Shown here: positions 56,728-64,000 of the stretch, piece by piece
How the letters are laid out: each line of letters begins with the position of its first letter
Position numbering within the stretch: the first letter of the stretch is position 1
Assembly: GCF_001982605.1 (NCBI RefSeq)
Contig: NZ_MLCN01000016.1
Coordinates: 26,604 to 90,603, forward strand
Direction of reading: 5' to 3'
Source of the DNA: Alkanindiges hydrocarboniclasticus
GTDB taxonomy: Bacteria > Pseudomonadota > Gammaproteobacteria > Pseudomonadales > Moraxellaceae
Length of the DNA stretch: 64,000 nt
The notes under the pieces: generated by a model
What the model saw: only the letters and a program-made list of their open reading frames with translations
What the model was told of the DNA's origin: nothing
Database searches by the model: none
Position numbers and translations under genes: made by a program

Positions 56728-58041
56728 GTGGCTGAAAAAACCAGTACACCCGGCCGCCGTTTCATCAAGCTGGCTGGCATGACCGCCAGCATTGCCGGCA
56801 AGGCAGTCAGCAATTCCATCAAATCCTTTAATGCCAACGACGAAGAAAAACTGGCGGCTAAATCAAAGCTGTATGAGGACATCGGCCTTAAAATTGCCGA
56901 CACACTGGGCGAAATGAAAGGCGCAGTAATGAAAGTGGGGCAAATTGCCTCACAGTACAAGGATATTTTTCCGCCTGAAGTGGCCAAGGCGATTGCCAAG
57001 CTGCAACGTCAGGCACCACCAGTACCCTTTAGCACCATTCAATACCAGATTGAGCGCGAAATGGGTAAGCCGCTGGCGCAGATTTTTGCCTCTATTGACA
57101 GTGAGCCGTTTGCGGCAGCTTCCATTGGACAGGTGCATCGCGCGATATTGCCCACGGGCGAGCGCGTGGTGGTGAAAGTGCAATATCCGGGTGTGGATGA
57201 AGCCTGCGAAAGTGACTTAAAACAGGTAAGACTGGCCTTGCGGCTGGCGGGCGTATTCAAGATTGATAAAAAGCTACAGGATAAGTTGTTTAATGAAATT
57301 CAGGACAGCCTCACTGCCGAGCTGAACTACAATATTGAAGCGCACAACCTGCAAGTATTTTCTACCTTTCACCAGCCGCTGGACAGCAAGGTCATTATTC
57401 CCAAAGTTTATCCAGCCTACTCAACACGCCGGGTGCTGACTTTGAGTGAGGAGCTGGGCGATTCCATTGAAACTGCTGGCACGTGGTCGCAGGAATTGCG
57501 CAATGAACTGGGCGAGCGCCTGTTTCGCCTGATCAGTCAGGAAGTATTTTTCCTGCACAGCTTTCATAGCGACCCCCATCCGGGCAATTTTGCCTTTCGG
57601 CCCGATGGTTCGGTAGTGGTGTATGACTATGGCAGTACCAAAACGCTATCGCCTGAGCTTGTTAATATCAACAAGCAACTGGTTCGGGCAGCCTTTAGCA
57701 ATGATATCCCGGCACTGGAACAGGCGCTGCGTGAATTGCATGTGCGCAACCACAACGGCCAGATTCCGGCAGAGTTTTATCAGCAGTGGATTGATATTTT
57801 AATTAGCCCGTTAAATGGTGAATATGATTTTGCCAAAAATACGGCACACCATGATGCCGTGGACTTGCTGAAAAAATCACTGAAATACTGGGACAGTTTC
57901 CAGCCATCTCCAGAAACCATGATGTTAAACCGTACCATTTCCGGTCACTACTGGAACATGATTAACCTGAAAGTCAAAGACAACTTCAAGCCCTTACTGG
58001 AAGAAGTGGTGCCCCTGCATAGTCCGGCATCATCGACCTGA
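56728..58041 (+). CDS. ABC1/UbiB-family atypical kinase
   Basis: A 437-residue ABC1/ADCK-type protein. The KxGQ motif is in AVMKVGQIASQYKDIFP, the Ala-rich loop and Lys in AAASIGQVHRA and RVVVKVQYPG, the catalytic-loop HSDPHPGNFAF, and VVYDYGSTK in place of DFG. This is the family of UbiB, which supports ubiquinone synthesis, but it lacks UbiB's C-terminal membrane helices, so it is a soluble paralog (YqjX/AarF-like). GTG 56728 with AAGG at eight bases is preferred over the in-frame 56659. A short acidic-tailed gene follows 35 bases later. Confidence 0.88.
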   Translation: MAEKTSTPGRRFIKLAGMTASIAGKAVSNSIKSFNANDEEKLAAKSKLYEDIGLKIADTLGEMKGAVMKVGQIASQYKDIFPPEVAKAIAKLQRQAPPVPFSTIQYQIEREMGKPLAQIFASIDSEPFAAASIGQVHRAILPTGERVVVKVQYPGVDEACESDLKQVRLALRLAGVFKIDKKLQDKLFNEIQDSLTAELNYNIEAHNLQVFSTFHQPLDSKVIIPKVYPAYSTRRVLTLSEELGDSIETAGTWSQELRNELGERLFRLISQEVFFLHSFHSDPHPGNFAFRPDGSVVVYDYGSTKTLSPELVNINKQLVRAAFSNDIPALEQALRELHVRNHNGQIPAEFYQQWIDILISPLNGEYDFAKNTAHHDAVDLLKKSLKYWDSFQPSPETMMLNRTISGHYWNMINLKVKDNFKPLLEEVVPLHSPASST

Positions 58042-58076
58042 CCATTTCCCGGTTTTTATTTGAGGATAGACCTGAT

Positions 58077-58298
58077 ATGACTCACAGTAACCCCCTATTA
58101 CCTGACAACCAGACACCTGAAAATCAGACACCTGACAACCAGTCGCTGGATCAATTGCAGCACACCGTGGATGAGGACATCCGTAAGATGCGTGATGCGC
58201 AGCAGTTTCGCACGCTGGAAGAAAAAGTGCAGGATTTAAAGGATCAGGGCATTGATCCAGCCAAAACTTTTGATACCCGTGGCGATGATGACGATTGA
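58077..58298 (+). CDS. Small hydrophilic protein with a 15-nt repeat (73 aa)
   Basis: Unrecognised. The first 24 residues are TPDNQ/TPENQ-type pentapeptide repeats. A coiled-coil-like stretch DQLQHTVDEDIRKMRDAQQF and LEEKVQDLKDQGIDPAKTF follows, and the protein ends in DDDD. Strongly charged and without a signal. AGGA lies about ten bases before ATG 58077. It lies 35 bases behind the ABC1 gene, so it may be co-transcribed. Confidence 0.7.
   Translation: MTHSNPLLPDNQTPENQTPDNQSLDQLQHTVDEDIRKMRDAQQFRTLEEKVQDLKDQGIDPAKTFDTRGDDDD
58101..58145 (+). repeat. Three 15-nt tandem units in the small gene
   Basis: CCTGACAACCAGACA, CCTGAAAATCAGACA and CCTGACAACCAGTCG, starting at 58101, 58116 and 58131; they encode PDNQT, PENQT and PDNQS. 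Confidence 0.92.
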
Positions 58299-58318
58299 GG
58301 TGTTTTGTTAATCAATGA

Positions 58319-58357
58319 TCACAGCAGCCTGCCTTAACTTCTGGCAGACTGCTGTGA
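58319..58357. repeat. Inverted repeat between convergent small gene and nadV
   Basis: TCACAGCAGCCTGCC (58319-58333) pairs with GGCAGACTGCTGTGA (58343-58357), one mismatch, nine-base loop. No T-tract: an atypical terminator or RNA-end hairpin. Confidence 0.7.
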
Positions 58358-58369
58358 CCAAATCAATAC

Positions 58370-59779
58370 TTACCACGCGCCTGTTCTGGCCCTGACAGCT
58401 GTCAGGCTATCTTCACGCAGCAATTGGCCATTGCGATACACAGGCTGGAGCAGGTTTTCCCGGCCGTCTAAGTCTGCAAGACGAATGGTTTCAATTCCCT
58501 GACTGGTTTTTATCAGTGCAAGTCGTCCGCGCTTGCTACGCTTGGCTTTACTGGTAATCGGGTCTTTATATACATCACGCCATTCACCGGCGACCTGTGC
58601 AGCACTGGCTTTCATGGCCCAACCCAGCGTATCACGGTCAACCTGCTGCAATAGGCCGCCGCCCATGCCAAATGCCACATTATCGGCACTAAACCCGGCA
58701 GCCATAATGGCATCCAGAATCTTCTGCAAACTCACCGGATTAATGCCATCGCCCTGAATCAGCCGCACATAGTCTGGTAGCACTTTATAGCCTTTGCTAT
58801 TGATGTGATAACCAAACCGGTTGGCCAGCCGAATCAGGGCTTCGCGCACTACCTTCACCGGATCGCCGCTGTCAGGACGAATCACCAGCACGCCGCCTGT
58901 GTCAGCAACCTGTTGCTTAAGTACATCGCCCCACAGCTGGTCAATGGCATTCCACAGGTCATAACTGTCGCTCACCACTGCCACAATTTTACCCTTACCA
59001 CCAAACTGGTTTAGCATATTGCGGTAGGCGTCAACCTCGCCATCCCGGCCCCATGAGGTAATAGTGCTGTGTTCAGCCGCCGGAATGGAAAACGCCGGCA
59101 TTAGTTCAGTGGTTTGCATGCCATACCAGCGTGACGCGGCAACCAGCGCACTTAAGGTATCCGTACCACTAAAATTCACCAGGTGTGCCAGTCCGCCAAG
59201 CGATGCAGTTTCCAGGCTGGATGCACCCCGCGAGCCAAAATCATGCAGCTTGAAAGGCAGGCCTGCCAATGACTCTGCACTCTTTTCCATGGCCACCCGA
59301 ATAATTTTTTTGCAGGCATAACTTAAACTGGCCACTGTTGAAGGATACCAGACTGCCCGTAGCAAGGCCGTTTCCAGATAGCTCACCAGCCAGTAGCATT
59401 GCGGGTCGGTATTGACAATTTGCACCACAGCATTTTTATTGGGAACCACCGTTCCTTCCGGTACCGCTTCAATGGCAACCGGCAAATAACCCTGATACTG
59501 ATCCAGAATATACTGCCAACCTGCCTTATAAAACGGCACACCATGCGCCGCCAGCATGATGTCTGCTTCATCAATATCCTGCTGGGTAATCGGTGTGGTT
59601 AAATATTCCTTTAAAAAAGCCTGTAAACCAAAAAATACGGTTTGCTCAAAAATGCCCCCACGCGGCTCGATATAACTGGATAGATATTCAGTTTTGGGTG
59701 GATACTGCAACCAGTGCGACGTTTTATAACTATCGGTATTTAATAATAAATTTTCAAAATTGTTGCTTAGGTTTGCCAT
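58370..59779 (-). CDS. nadV: Nicotinamide phosphoribosyltransferase
   Basis: NadV joins nicotinamide and PRPP into NMN, the entry step of NAD salvage without deamidation. The 469-residue NAMPT-like enzyme has LNTDSYKTSHWLQYPPKTEY at its start, then FKLHDFGSRGASSLETASLG (substrate-binding Arg), PAAEHSTITSWG with the catalytic His, DSYDLWNAIDQ and VIRPDSGDPVKVV for phosphoribosyl binding, and FGMGGGLLQQVDRDTLGWAMK. GAGGAG lies eight bases before ATG. It precedes, in the opposite order on this strand, nadM, with which it completes a two-step route to NAD. Three tandem 14-nt repeats lie upstream. Confidence 0.94.
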   Translation of the reverse strand: MANLSNNFENLLLNTDSYKTSHWLQYPPKTEYLSSYIEPRGGIFEQTVFFGLQAFLKEYLTTPITQQDIDEADIMLAAHGVPFYKAGWQYILDQYQGYLPVAIEAVPEGTVVPNKNAVVQIVNTDPQCYWLVSYLETALLRAVWYPSTVASLSYACKKIIRVAMEKSAESLAGLPFKLHDFGSRGASSLETASLGGLAHLVNFSGTDTLSALVAASRWYGMQTTELMPAFSIPAAEHSTITSWGRDGEVDAYRNMLNQFGGKGKIVAVVSDSYDLWNAIDQLWGDVLKQQVADTGGVLVIRPDSGDPVKVVREALIRLANRFGYHINSKGYKVLPDYVRLIQGDGINPVSLQKILDAIMAAGFSADNVAFGMGGGLLQQVDRDTLGWAMKASAAQVAGEWRDVYKDPITSKAKRSKRGRLALIKTSQGIETIRLADLDGRENLLQPVYRNGQLLREDSLTAVRARTGAW

Positions 59780-59883
59780 GACAGAACTCCTCTGTATGGT
59801 GGCGTGGTTTCAGCCTGAAACTGTCTTCCAGTTTTTGGCATTCATCGTTATGTTACATCTGGGGTTAACACTAATCTTTAATG

Positions 59884-59944
59884 CTGATTTTTAATATTAA
59901 TTTTAAAAATCAGGCTTTAAAAATCAGACTTTAAAAATCATGCT
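59884..59944. promoter_or_regulatory. 14-nt iterons upstream of nadV
   Basis: Three head-to-tail copies, TTAAAAATCAGGCT, TTAAAAATCAGACT and TTAAAAATCATGCT, at 59903, 59917 and 59931. An inverted copy of the core (GCTGATTTTTAA) lies at 59884-59895. They sit about 105-165 bases upstream of the nadV start and directly past the nadM stop. Could be an operator for a NAD-responsive repressor or a simple repeat. Confidence 0.6.
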
Positions 59945-59979
59945 ACGAATGCTGTGGTTGTAACCGTAGGTTTTAAAAT

Positions 59980-60990
59980 CTATAACCCGGTTAAATCGGT
60001 AATAATGGCAAAATGGTCTTCAAACATCTGTTCAGGCTGAACATCTGCCAGCGCTACCCAAAAAGCCCGTCTGGCATCATCGCCGCCTTTGACTTTGGGC
60101 AAACCCGCCGGATCATTTTTTAAGGCAAAATAAAATGCCTGTGTAATGGTACGCCCGCGCACCGAACGATAAGGGTCATCATAAGTTTTCTGGGCTTTGA
60201 GTGACCCCCGAATTACCGGATCTGGCACCTTAAGCCGGGTTTCCTCACGCAGTTCGCGTACACAGGCATCAAACAGGGTTTCGCGCTCACCAATAAAGCC
60301 TCCGGGCAGTGCATACAAGCCCTGTCCCGGCATCGCCTGCCGCTCTACCAGCAAAATATGCCCCGATTGAATGACCACTGCATCCACCGTAACAAAAGTT
60401 GGCGGATAGGGCGATAACTCCCACTGGCGTTTGTAGCGATCAATAAACCAGGCTTCTTCCTGTAACTTCTGATAGCTGTCGGTCTGGCTTAACTGATTGA
60501 GAACTGCCAAAGTGCTGGCAGGAACAAAATCAGTCAGTGGGGTTGCACCCAGCAAATAGCCATCACGGATGGGCGTGGCGGATAAGTTGTTAAAGTTGGG
60601 TACATTGACCGCAGGCCAGTGTGGAAAAAGCGACAGATAGTACGATGAGCTATCTTTATTGTGGCCAATCAAGCCAATTTTCTGGCCACTGGCTGCCCCT
60701 GTTACCGACAATACGCCCTGCTGCACCTGATGCACCCAGCGCGTGTCATTGTAAAGAATGTCATCCAGTGCCACACAGTGAATGCGCTGCGCCTGATCTG
60801 GGGCAAAAGCGCCAAGGATCATTTGCGTGCGTTCTTGTAGCGTAAAGGGATTGCGGGTGCTGCGCGGCACCCGGGCAGAACCAATCAGAACAATAACTTG
60901 TTTACTTTGTGCCAACGCCTGTTCAATTACAAAGCGATGACCCAAATGAAAAGGCTGAAACCGGCCTATAAATACCAGATAATCAAACAC
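59980..60990 (-). CDS. nadM: Bifunctional NMN adenylyltransferase / Nudix hydrolase
   Basis: A 336-residue fusion. The N-terminal nucleotidyltransferase (FIGRFQPFHLGHRFVIEQAL, with the HxGH motif) makes NAD from NMN and ATP. The C-terminal Nudix domain holds the complete box from GGFIGERETLFDACVRELRE to ETRLKV (G-x5-E-x7-REL-x-EE) and probably hydrolyses ADP-ribose. Such NadM-Nudix proteins are known in Synechocystis, Francisella and Acinetobacter. AAGGAG is seven bases before GTG 60990; an upstream TTG (60996) is one base from that site and unlikely. It lies upstream of nadV on the same strand. Confidence 0.94.
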   Translation of the reverse strand: MFDYLVFIGRFQPFHLGHRFVIEQALAQSKQVIVLIGSARVPRSTRNPFTLQERTQMILGAFAPDQAQRIHCVALDDILYNDTRWVHQVQQGVLSVTGAASGQKIGLIGHNKDSSSYYLSLFPHWPAVNVPNFNNLSATPIRDGYLLGATPLTDFVPASTLAVLNQLSQTDSYQKLQEEAWFIDRYKRQWELSPYPPTFVTVDAVVIQSGHILLVERQAMPGQGLYALPGGFIGERETLFDACVRELREETRLKVPDPVIRGSLKAQKTYDDPYRSVRGRTITQAFYFALKNDPAGLPKVKGGDDARRAFWVALADVQPEQMFEDHFAIITDLTGL

Positions 60991-61256
60991 GCTCAAGCTC
61001 CTTGGCGTTTATGAATGTCTTACTGTCTATCAGTAAGTTTTCAAAAAATATCCTGTTCAAAAAACTTTGTCAATTTTAAAAAAGATATTTTTTAATGACT
61101 CTTTGGCCTACTGTCTGCCTGATCCATCCAGAAATTCTGGCCCAAAGTAAAGGGATACGGCTGCACTGCTTTAAGGCCAGATCTAATATTAAAATCAATA
61201 AACAATAAGCTGCCGTTGTATCAGACTGCGTGATATCAGACTAAAAAATCTCTAAG

Positions 61257-61646
61257 CTATGCGTGTAATAACGCCTTAATAACACTATAGGCCAGCCACA
61301 TGGCACATACGCCCACAATGACACTTAAGCTGGCATAGCTGGCTGCAATCAGCAGTTCACCACGGCGAATCAGGCTCAGGGTTTCAATGCCAAAGGCTGA
61401 AAATGTGGTAAAGCCACCCAGTAAGCCTGTCACGATAAACAGGCGGGCTTCCTGATTAAGTGCTGGAAACTGCTCGGATATCACCAAAAAAATACCGGCA
61501 AACAGGCAACCCAGGATATTAACGCTAAACGTACCCCACGGAAAATGAACCGGATTAACCTGCCGTATAACCAGCGCCGACAAACCATAGCGGGCCATTG
61601 AACCCAGCGCGCCACCAATAGCTACTAGCAATACAGGATGAAGCAT
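61257..61646 (-). CDS. crcB: Fluoride ion channel CrcB/Fluc
   Basis: A 129-residue inner-membrane protein exporting fluoride. Four hydrophobic helices are present, with GGALGSMARYGLSALV at the start, FPWGTFSVNILGCLFAGIFL (the N that lines the pore), and VTGLLGGFTTFSAFGIETLS, the (G)GxTTFSTF signature. Functions as a dual-topology dimer. AGGA lies eight bases before ATG. No fluoride riboswitch could be found in the 130 bases upstream. Single gene. Confidence 0.95.
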   Translation of the reverse strand: MLHPVLLVAIGGALGSMARYGLSALVIRQVNPVHFPWGTFSVNILGCLFAGIFLVISEQFPALNQEARLFIVTGLLGGFTTFSAFGIETLSLIRRGELLIAASYASLSVIVGVCAMWLAYSVIKALLHA

Positions 61647-61779
61647 TATTTTTTCCTAAATTCCTGTCACCTGCAAAAAAAACAACACGCTACAAGGCAA
61701 ATACTGCAAGGTAGACCCAACACAACAGTCAACCCGGCAAGCCATGAGCACAAGGCCTGTATCCGGCTTGCCTTATCGC

Positions 61780-62562
61780 TTACAGGAATTTTTGCACACT
61801 GGCCAGTAATGCATTCGGCACCAGTTTTTGCATCTGGTACAGCACTGCCCATGGCAATCTGGGCACAATGGCATTTTTCTTTTTGGCCAGAATCGCCGTT
61901 AAGATTTCCTCGGCCACATCCTTGGCCTTGGCAATAATGGGTAAGCCATGTGAATTAAAACCCTGCAATAAATCGGTGCTGACAAAGCCCGGATAAATCA
62001 CGCTTAACGCAATATTTTCACGCAATAATGGCGCACGCACTGCATTAAAATAACTGCTTACCGCAGCCTTGCTGGCAGAATACGCAGCACCGCTGGGCAG
62101 TGGCATAAATGCTGAATAGGATGAAATGACTGCCAGATGTCCACCACGGCCCTGCATCCGGAACAGGCTGATGGCACTTTCACTGGTGGCTATGGCACCC
62201 AGCACATTGGTTTCAAATACCTGGGCATCACGCTCAATCCGGCCATCGCCTACCTTGCGGCTTTTTAAAATCCCGGCATTGGCCACCACAATATCAATGC
62301 GGCCCATAAGCTCACTAAAGCCCATAAAAATCGGCATGATCTTTTCATTTTCACAAATATTCAGGGAAGCCACTTCCACCTGCACCTGATAGCGCTCGCG
62401 GATGCGTTCTGCCAGATTTTCCAGCCGGTCCAGCCGACGGGCAACCAGCGCCAGATTCATGCCACGCTTGGCACAGGCCCAAGCCAGTGCCTCACCAATG
62501 CCACTGGATGCACCAGTAATTAATATATTTTTTTGCTCAGCTCGCGGTAGCAAGGAAGGCAT
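61780..62562 (-). CDS. Short-chain dehydrogenase/reductase
   Basis: A 260-residue SDR. ILITGASSGIGEALA is the TGxxxGIG cofactor motif, LVARRLDRLEN suggests NADP preference, VVANAGILKSR follows the NAG motif, and the catalytic set is Ser in AVISSYSAFM with Y-x3-K in AYSASKAAVSSYF. VIYPGFVSTDL closes the fold. Substrate unknown. The C-terminal 40 residues (AKKKNAIVPRLPWAVLYQMQ) form a hydrophobic tail sometimes seen in membrane-associated SDRs. It is leftward, and separated from crcB by 133 bases. Confidence 0.9.
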   Translation of the reverse strand: MPSLLPRAEQKNILITGASSGIGEALAWACAKRGMNLALVARRLDRLENLAERIRERYQVQVEVASLNICENEKIMPIFMGFSELMGRIDIVVANAGILKSRKVGDGRIERDAQVFETNVLGAIATSESAISLFRMQGRGGHLAVISSYSAFMPLPSGAAYSASKAAVSSYFNAVRAPLLRENIALSVIYPGFVSTDLLQGFNSHGLPIIAKAKDVAEEILTAILAKKKNAIVPRLPWAVLYQMQKLVPNALLASVQKFL

Positions 62563-62875
62563 TTTTTTACATCTCCATTGTTTTTTCAGTTTTTGTTTGA
62601 AAGTGAATCATATAGGCAGCCCTAAATAGTCTACAGCATGATTATTGTAAGCAATTGCAGACAGCAGGCTGAATCAATTATCACCTATTTTTTGCCTGCT
62701 TTGCTGCTTAATTGTTGTCTGGTTACTTCACTTAACTATTGCTGTTCAGAAAGTGATTAAAGCATTGCCATGGTTTGCAAATCCGATACACACTTTGGCA
62801 GGGTTTTGCGGTTTGATAATAAAGAATTTTTGAAAACATAAGCAAATTAAAAGGTTGGCTTTTAGGAGAATACTG
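62563..62875. promoter_or_regulatory. Divergent intergenic region
   Basis: 313 AT-rich bases between the leftward SDR gene and the rightward HopJ gene. The only assignable element is AGGAG at 62864-62868, seven bases before ATG 62876. A short leftward frame at 62746-62979 overlaps the HopJ start and is not considered real. Confidence 0.5.
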
Positions 62876-64000
62876 ATGTACGCGCCCAATTCGGCTTTAT
62901 TAAATGCTTTGGCACACCACAAAATCAATTTTAAGCAAGTGCTGAAATTTATTGAATCGCGGTATGACTTTGAACCCACCGCGTTTCAAAATGGTGCCCA
63001 GAAAAATGCAGCCGGTGAAAATCAGGGCAGTTGCAAGGTGTTTTGCTTTGCGCACCTGAACAACTTTAATCAGTTAGACACACTGGCCCTGTTTGCCGAG
63101 CACTATCAGGCGGTCAAGGACAACCCGGACGGGACGGATCACCAAAACATTCGCCAGTTTATGCATCATGGCTGGGCTGGTGTTCACTTTGAAGGCCATG
63201 CCCTAACGCCTAAAGCCAATATTGATGCAATCAATGCACAGGCTGCCCAGCTGTATGAAAATGGCGGTAGCGAATTTGAAGAAATTGCAGTGGCGGATAC
63301 TGCCAGCCAAGAACCGGTAGAAGCCCAGCCGGGTGCTGCGCCGCTGGTGAATCAACCCAGCGACAAGTTATCCGAGAACACCGAAAACTTTGCTGAACCC
63401 AGCGCACCCAAAGATGCAGATGGCAGTGTAGATCACCAAAGTGGCACAACAAGTCCTGCACATACAGAACACGTTGAAACAACACTGGATGATGGCCGAC
63501 TGGAAGCAAAAGCTGAACAGGCCATTCTGGAAGCTGAGGCGGTCAAACACCATATTATTCCCCCAGCACCCGGCTCATCTGGCAGCATGGCTACTGAAAC
63601 CACCTATTATACCGATAACGACAGCGTTGCAGATGGCACGGCTAGCACCGAGAGTCCTGTGGCTTCTACTACAGCAATGGATTTGGACGCGGACACTTCC
63701 CAGTTGCCAACCAGTACTGCTGAAAACACAATCGAAGATGAAGCCCGTCGCACCGAGTCAAGCACAATAAGCACTGACGTAACCAGCACCACTGTAAACA
63801 ACAGTACCAATGGTAGTGCAAATACTAGCGCATCCGAATTAACAGCAGCCAATGCCGAGCATGTTGCCGATAATCCGGCTGCGTTTATTGATGAAAAAAA
63901 TACCACCAGTGCCAGCAGTGAACCAGCAACGTCACAAGCAGGAACTGTAACCACTGCTGCGGATACTGCGGATACTGCGGATACTGCGGATACTGCGGAT
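62876..64000 (+). CDS. HopJ-family protein with long low-complexity tail (3' end outside window)
   Basis: The frame is open from ATG 62876 to the window edge: at least 375 codons. The first about 115 residues match the HopJ type III effector family as I know it: FKQVLKFIESRYDFEPTAF, NQGSCKVFCFAHLNN, LFAEHYQAVKDNPDG, DHQNIRQFMHHGWAGVHFEG. Family members are typically about 110-120 residues and found in many bacteria without a type III system, so effector function is not implied. Here the domain is followed by more than 250 residues rich in Ala, Ser, Thr, Asp, Glu and Asn, predicted disordered, ending in a 9-nt tandem repeat that runs out of the window. No type III secretion genes are seen. Confidence 0.85.
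   Translation, partial: MYAPNSALLNALAHHKINFKQVLKFIESRYDFEPTAFQNGAQKNAAGENQGSCKVFCFAHLNNFNQLDTLALFAEHYQAVKDNPDGTDHQNIRQFMHHGWAGVHFEGHALTPKANIDAINAQAAQLYENGGSEFEEIAVADTASQEPVEAQPGAAPLVNQPSDKLSENTENFAEPSAPKDADGSVDHQSGTTSPAHTEHVETTLDDGRLEAKAEQAILEAEAVKHHIIPPAPGSSGSMATETTYYTDNDSVADGTASTESPVASTTAMDLDADTSQLPTSTAENTIEDEARRTESSTISTDVTSTTVNNSTNGSANTSASELTAANAEHVADNPAAFIDEKNTTSASSEPATSQAGTVTTAADTADTADTADTAD
63959..64000 (+). repeat. 9-nt tandem repeat GCGGATACT in the HopJ-family gene
   Basis: Four full units and a partial fifth, encoding (Ala-Asp-Thr)n, reach the window edge, so the copy number is unknown. The unit length preserves frame. Confidence 0.9.

Noticed and set aside
61647..61779. Fluoride riboswitch upstream of crcB
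   Set aside because: No recognisable fluoride-riboswitch core could be read on the minus strand in this gap.
62876..64000. Type III secreted effector on the strength of the HopJ name
   Set aside because: HopJ-domain proteins are widespread in bacteria without type III secretion and no secretion genes are in the window.

Overview
This is a chromosomal window from a gammaproteobacterium, most likely a member of the Moraxellaceae (Acinetobacter/Alkanindiges-like). The placement is an inference from gene content: a fadB-fadA pair, LpxO, a NadV plus NadM-Nudix salvage pair, a HopJ-family protein and many small lipoproteins, at moderate GC. No tRNA, rRNA, CRISPR array, insertion sequence, integrase or phage module was seen. 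The window is mostly housekeeping DNA with many Rho-independent hairpins between genes.

Layout. 1-4.0 kb: 3' end of recN, algH/yqgE, ruvX, then an ABC exporter. 4.0-10.4 kb (minus): pgsA, a repeat-rich intergenic region, an acyl-CoA thioesterase, uvrC, lpxO and a lipoprotein. 10.8-14.1 kb: fadB-fadA for beta-oxidation, complemented by an acyl-CoA dehydrogenase at 40.0 kb. 14.2-17.5 kb: an AT-rich orphan gene, a bacterial PH-domain protein, a lipoprotein and a FrnE-type oxidoreductase. 17.6-21.0 kb (minus): a FUSC / DUF1656 / HlyD efflux operon. 21.3-25.5 kb: an outer-membrane barrel, a GNAT enzyme and a siderophore receptor with a Fur-box match. 25.5-28.1 kb: htpG with a heat-shock-type promoter and three DnaA-box-like 9-mers upstream, then an LprI-domain protein.

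28.7-32.9 kb holds a secreted PQQ-type beta-propeller dehydrogenase followed by a TonB-dependent receptor that closely resembles E. coli PqqU/YncD, the PQQ importer. I read this as an apo-quinoenzyme paired with cofactor scavenging, and it is the most interesting system here. 33-44 kb: an antiporter, HNH nuclease, alpha/beta hydrolase, GNAT, glycine-zipper lipoprotein, aroE, a large repeat-bearing lipoprotein, acyl-CoA dehydrogenase, an NlpE-like lipoprotein and PspC. 44-47 kb: glyQ-glyS. 47-58 kb: a TIGR01777 epimerase, two adjacent paralogs of unknown function, an orphan ParA, an AI-2E-type permease, hemW, an EVE protein, a DMT permease, a lipoprotein, a MATE pump and an ABC1 kinase. 58-64 kb: nadV and nadM (nicotinamide to NMN to NAD), crcB, an SDR, and at the right edge an open-ended HopJ-family gene with a very long low-complexity tail.

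A recurring feature is in-frame short tandem repeats in coding sequence (6-, 9- and 15-nt units in four genes) and frequent TTG/GTG starts. Starts were chosen by ribosome-binding site and family length where possible.
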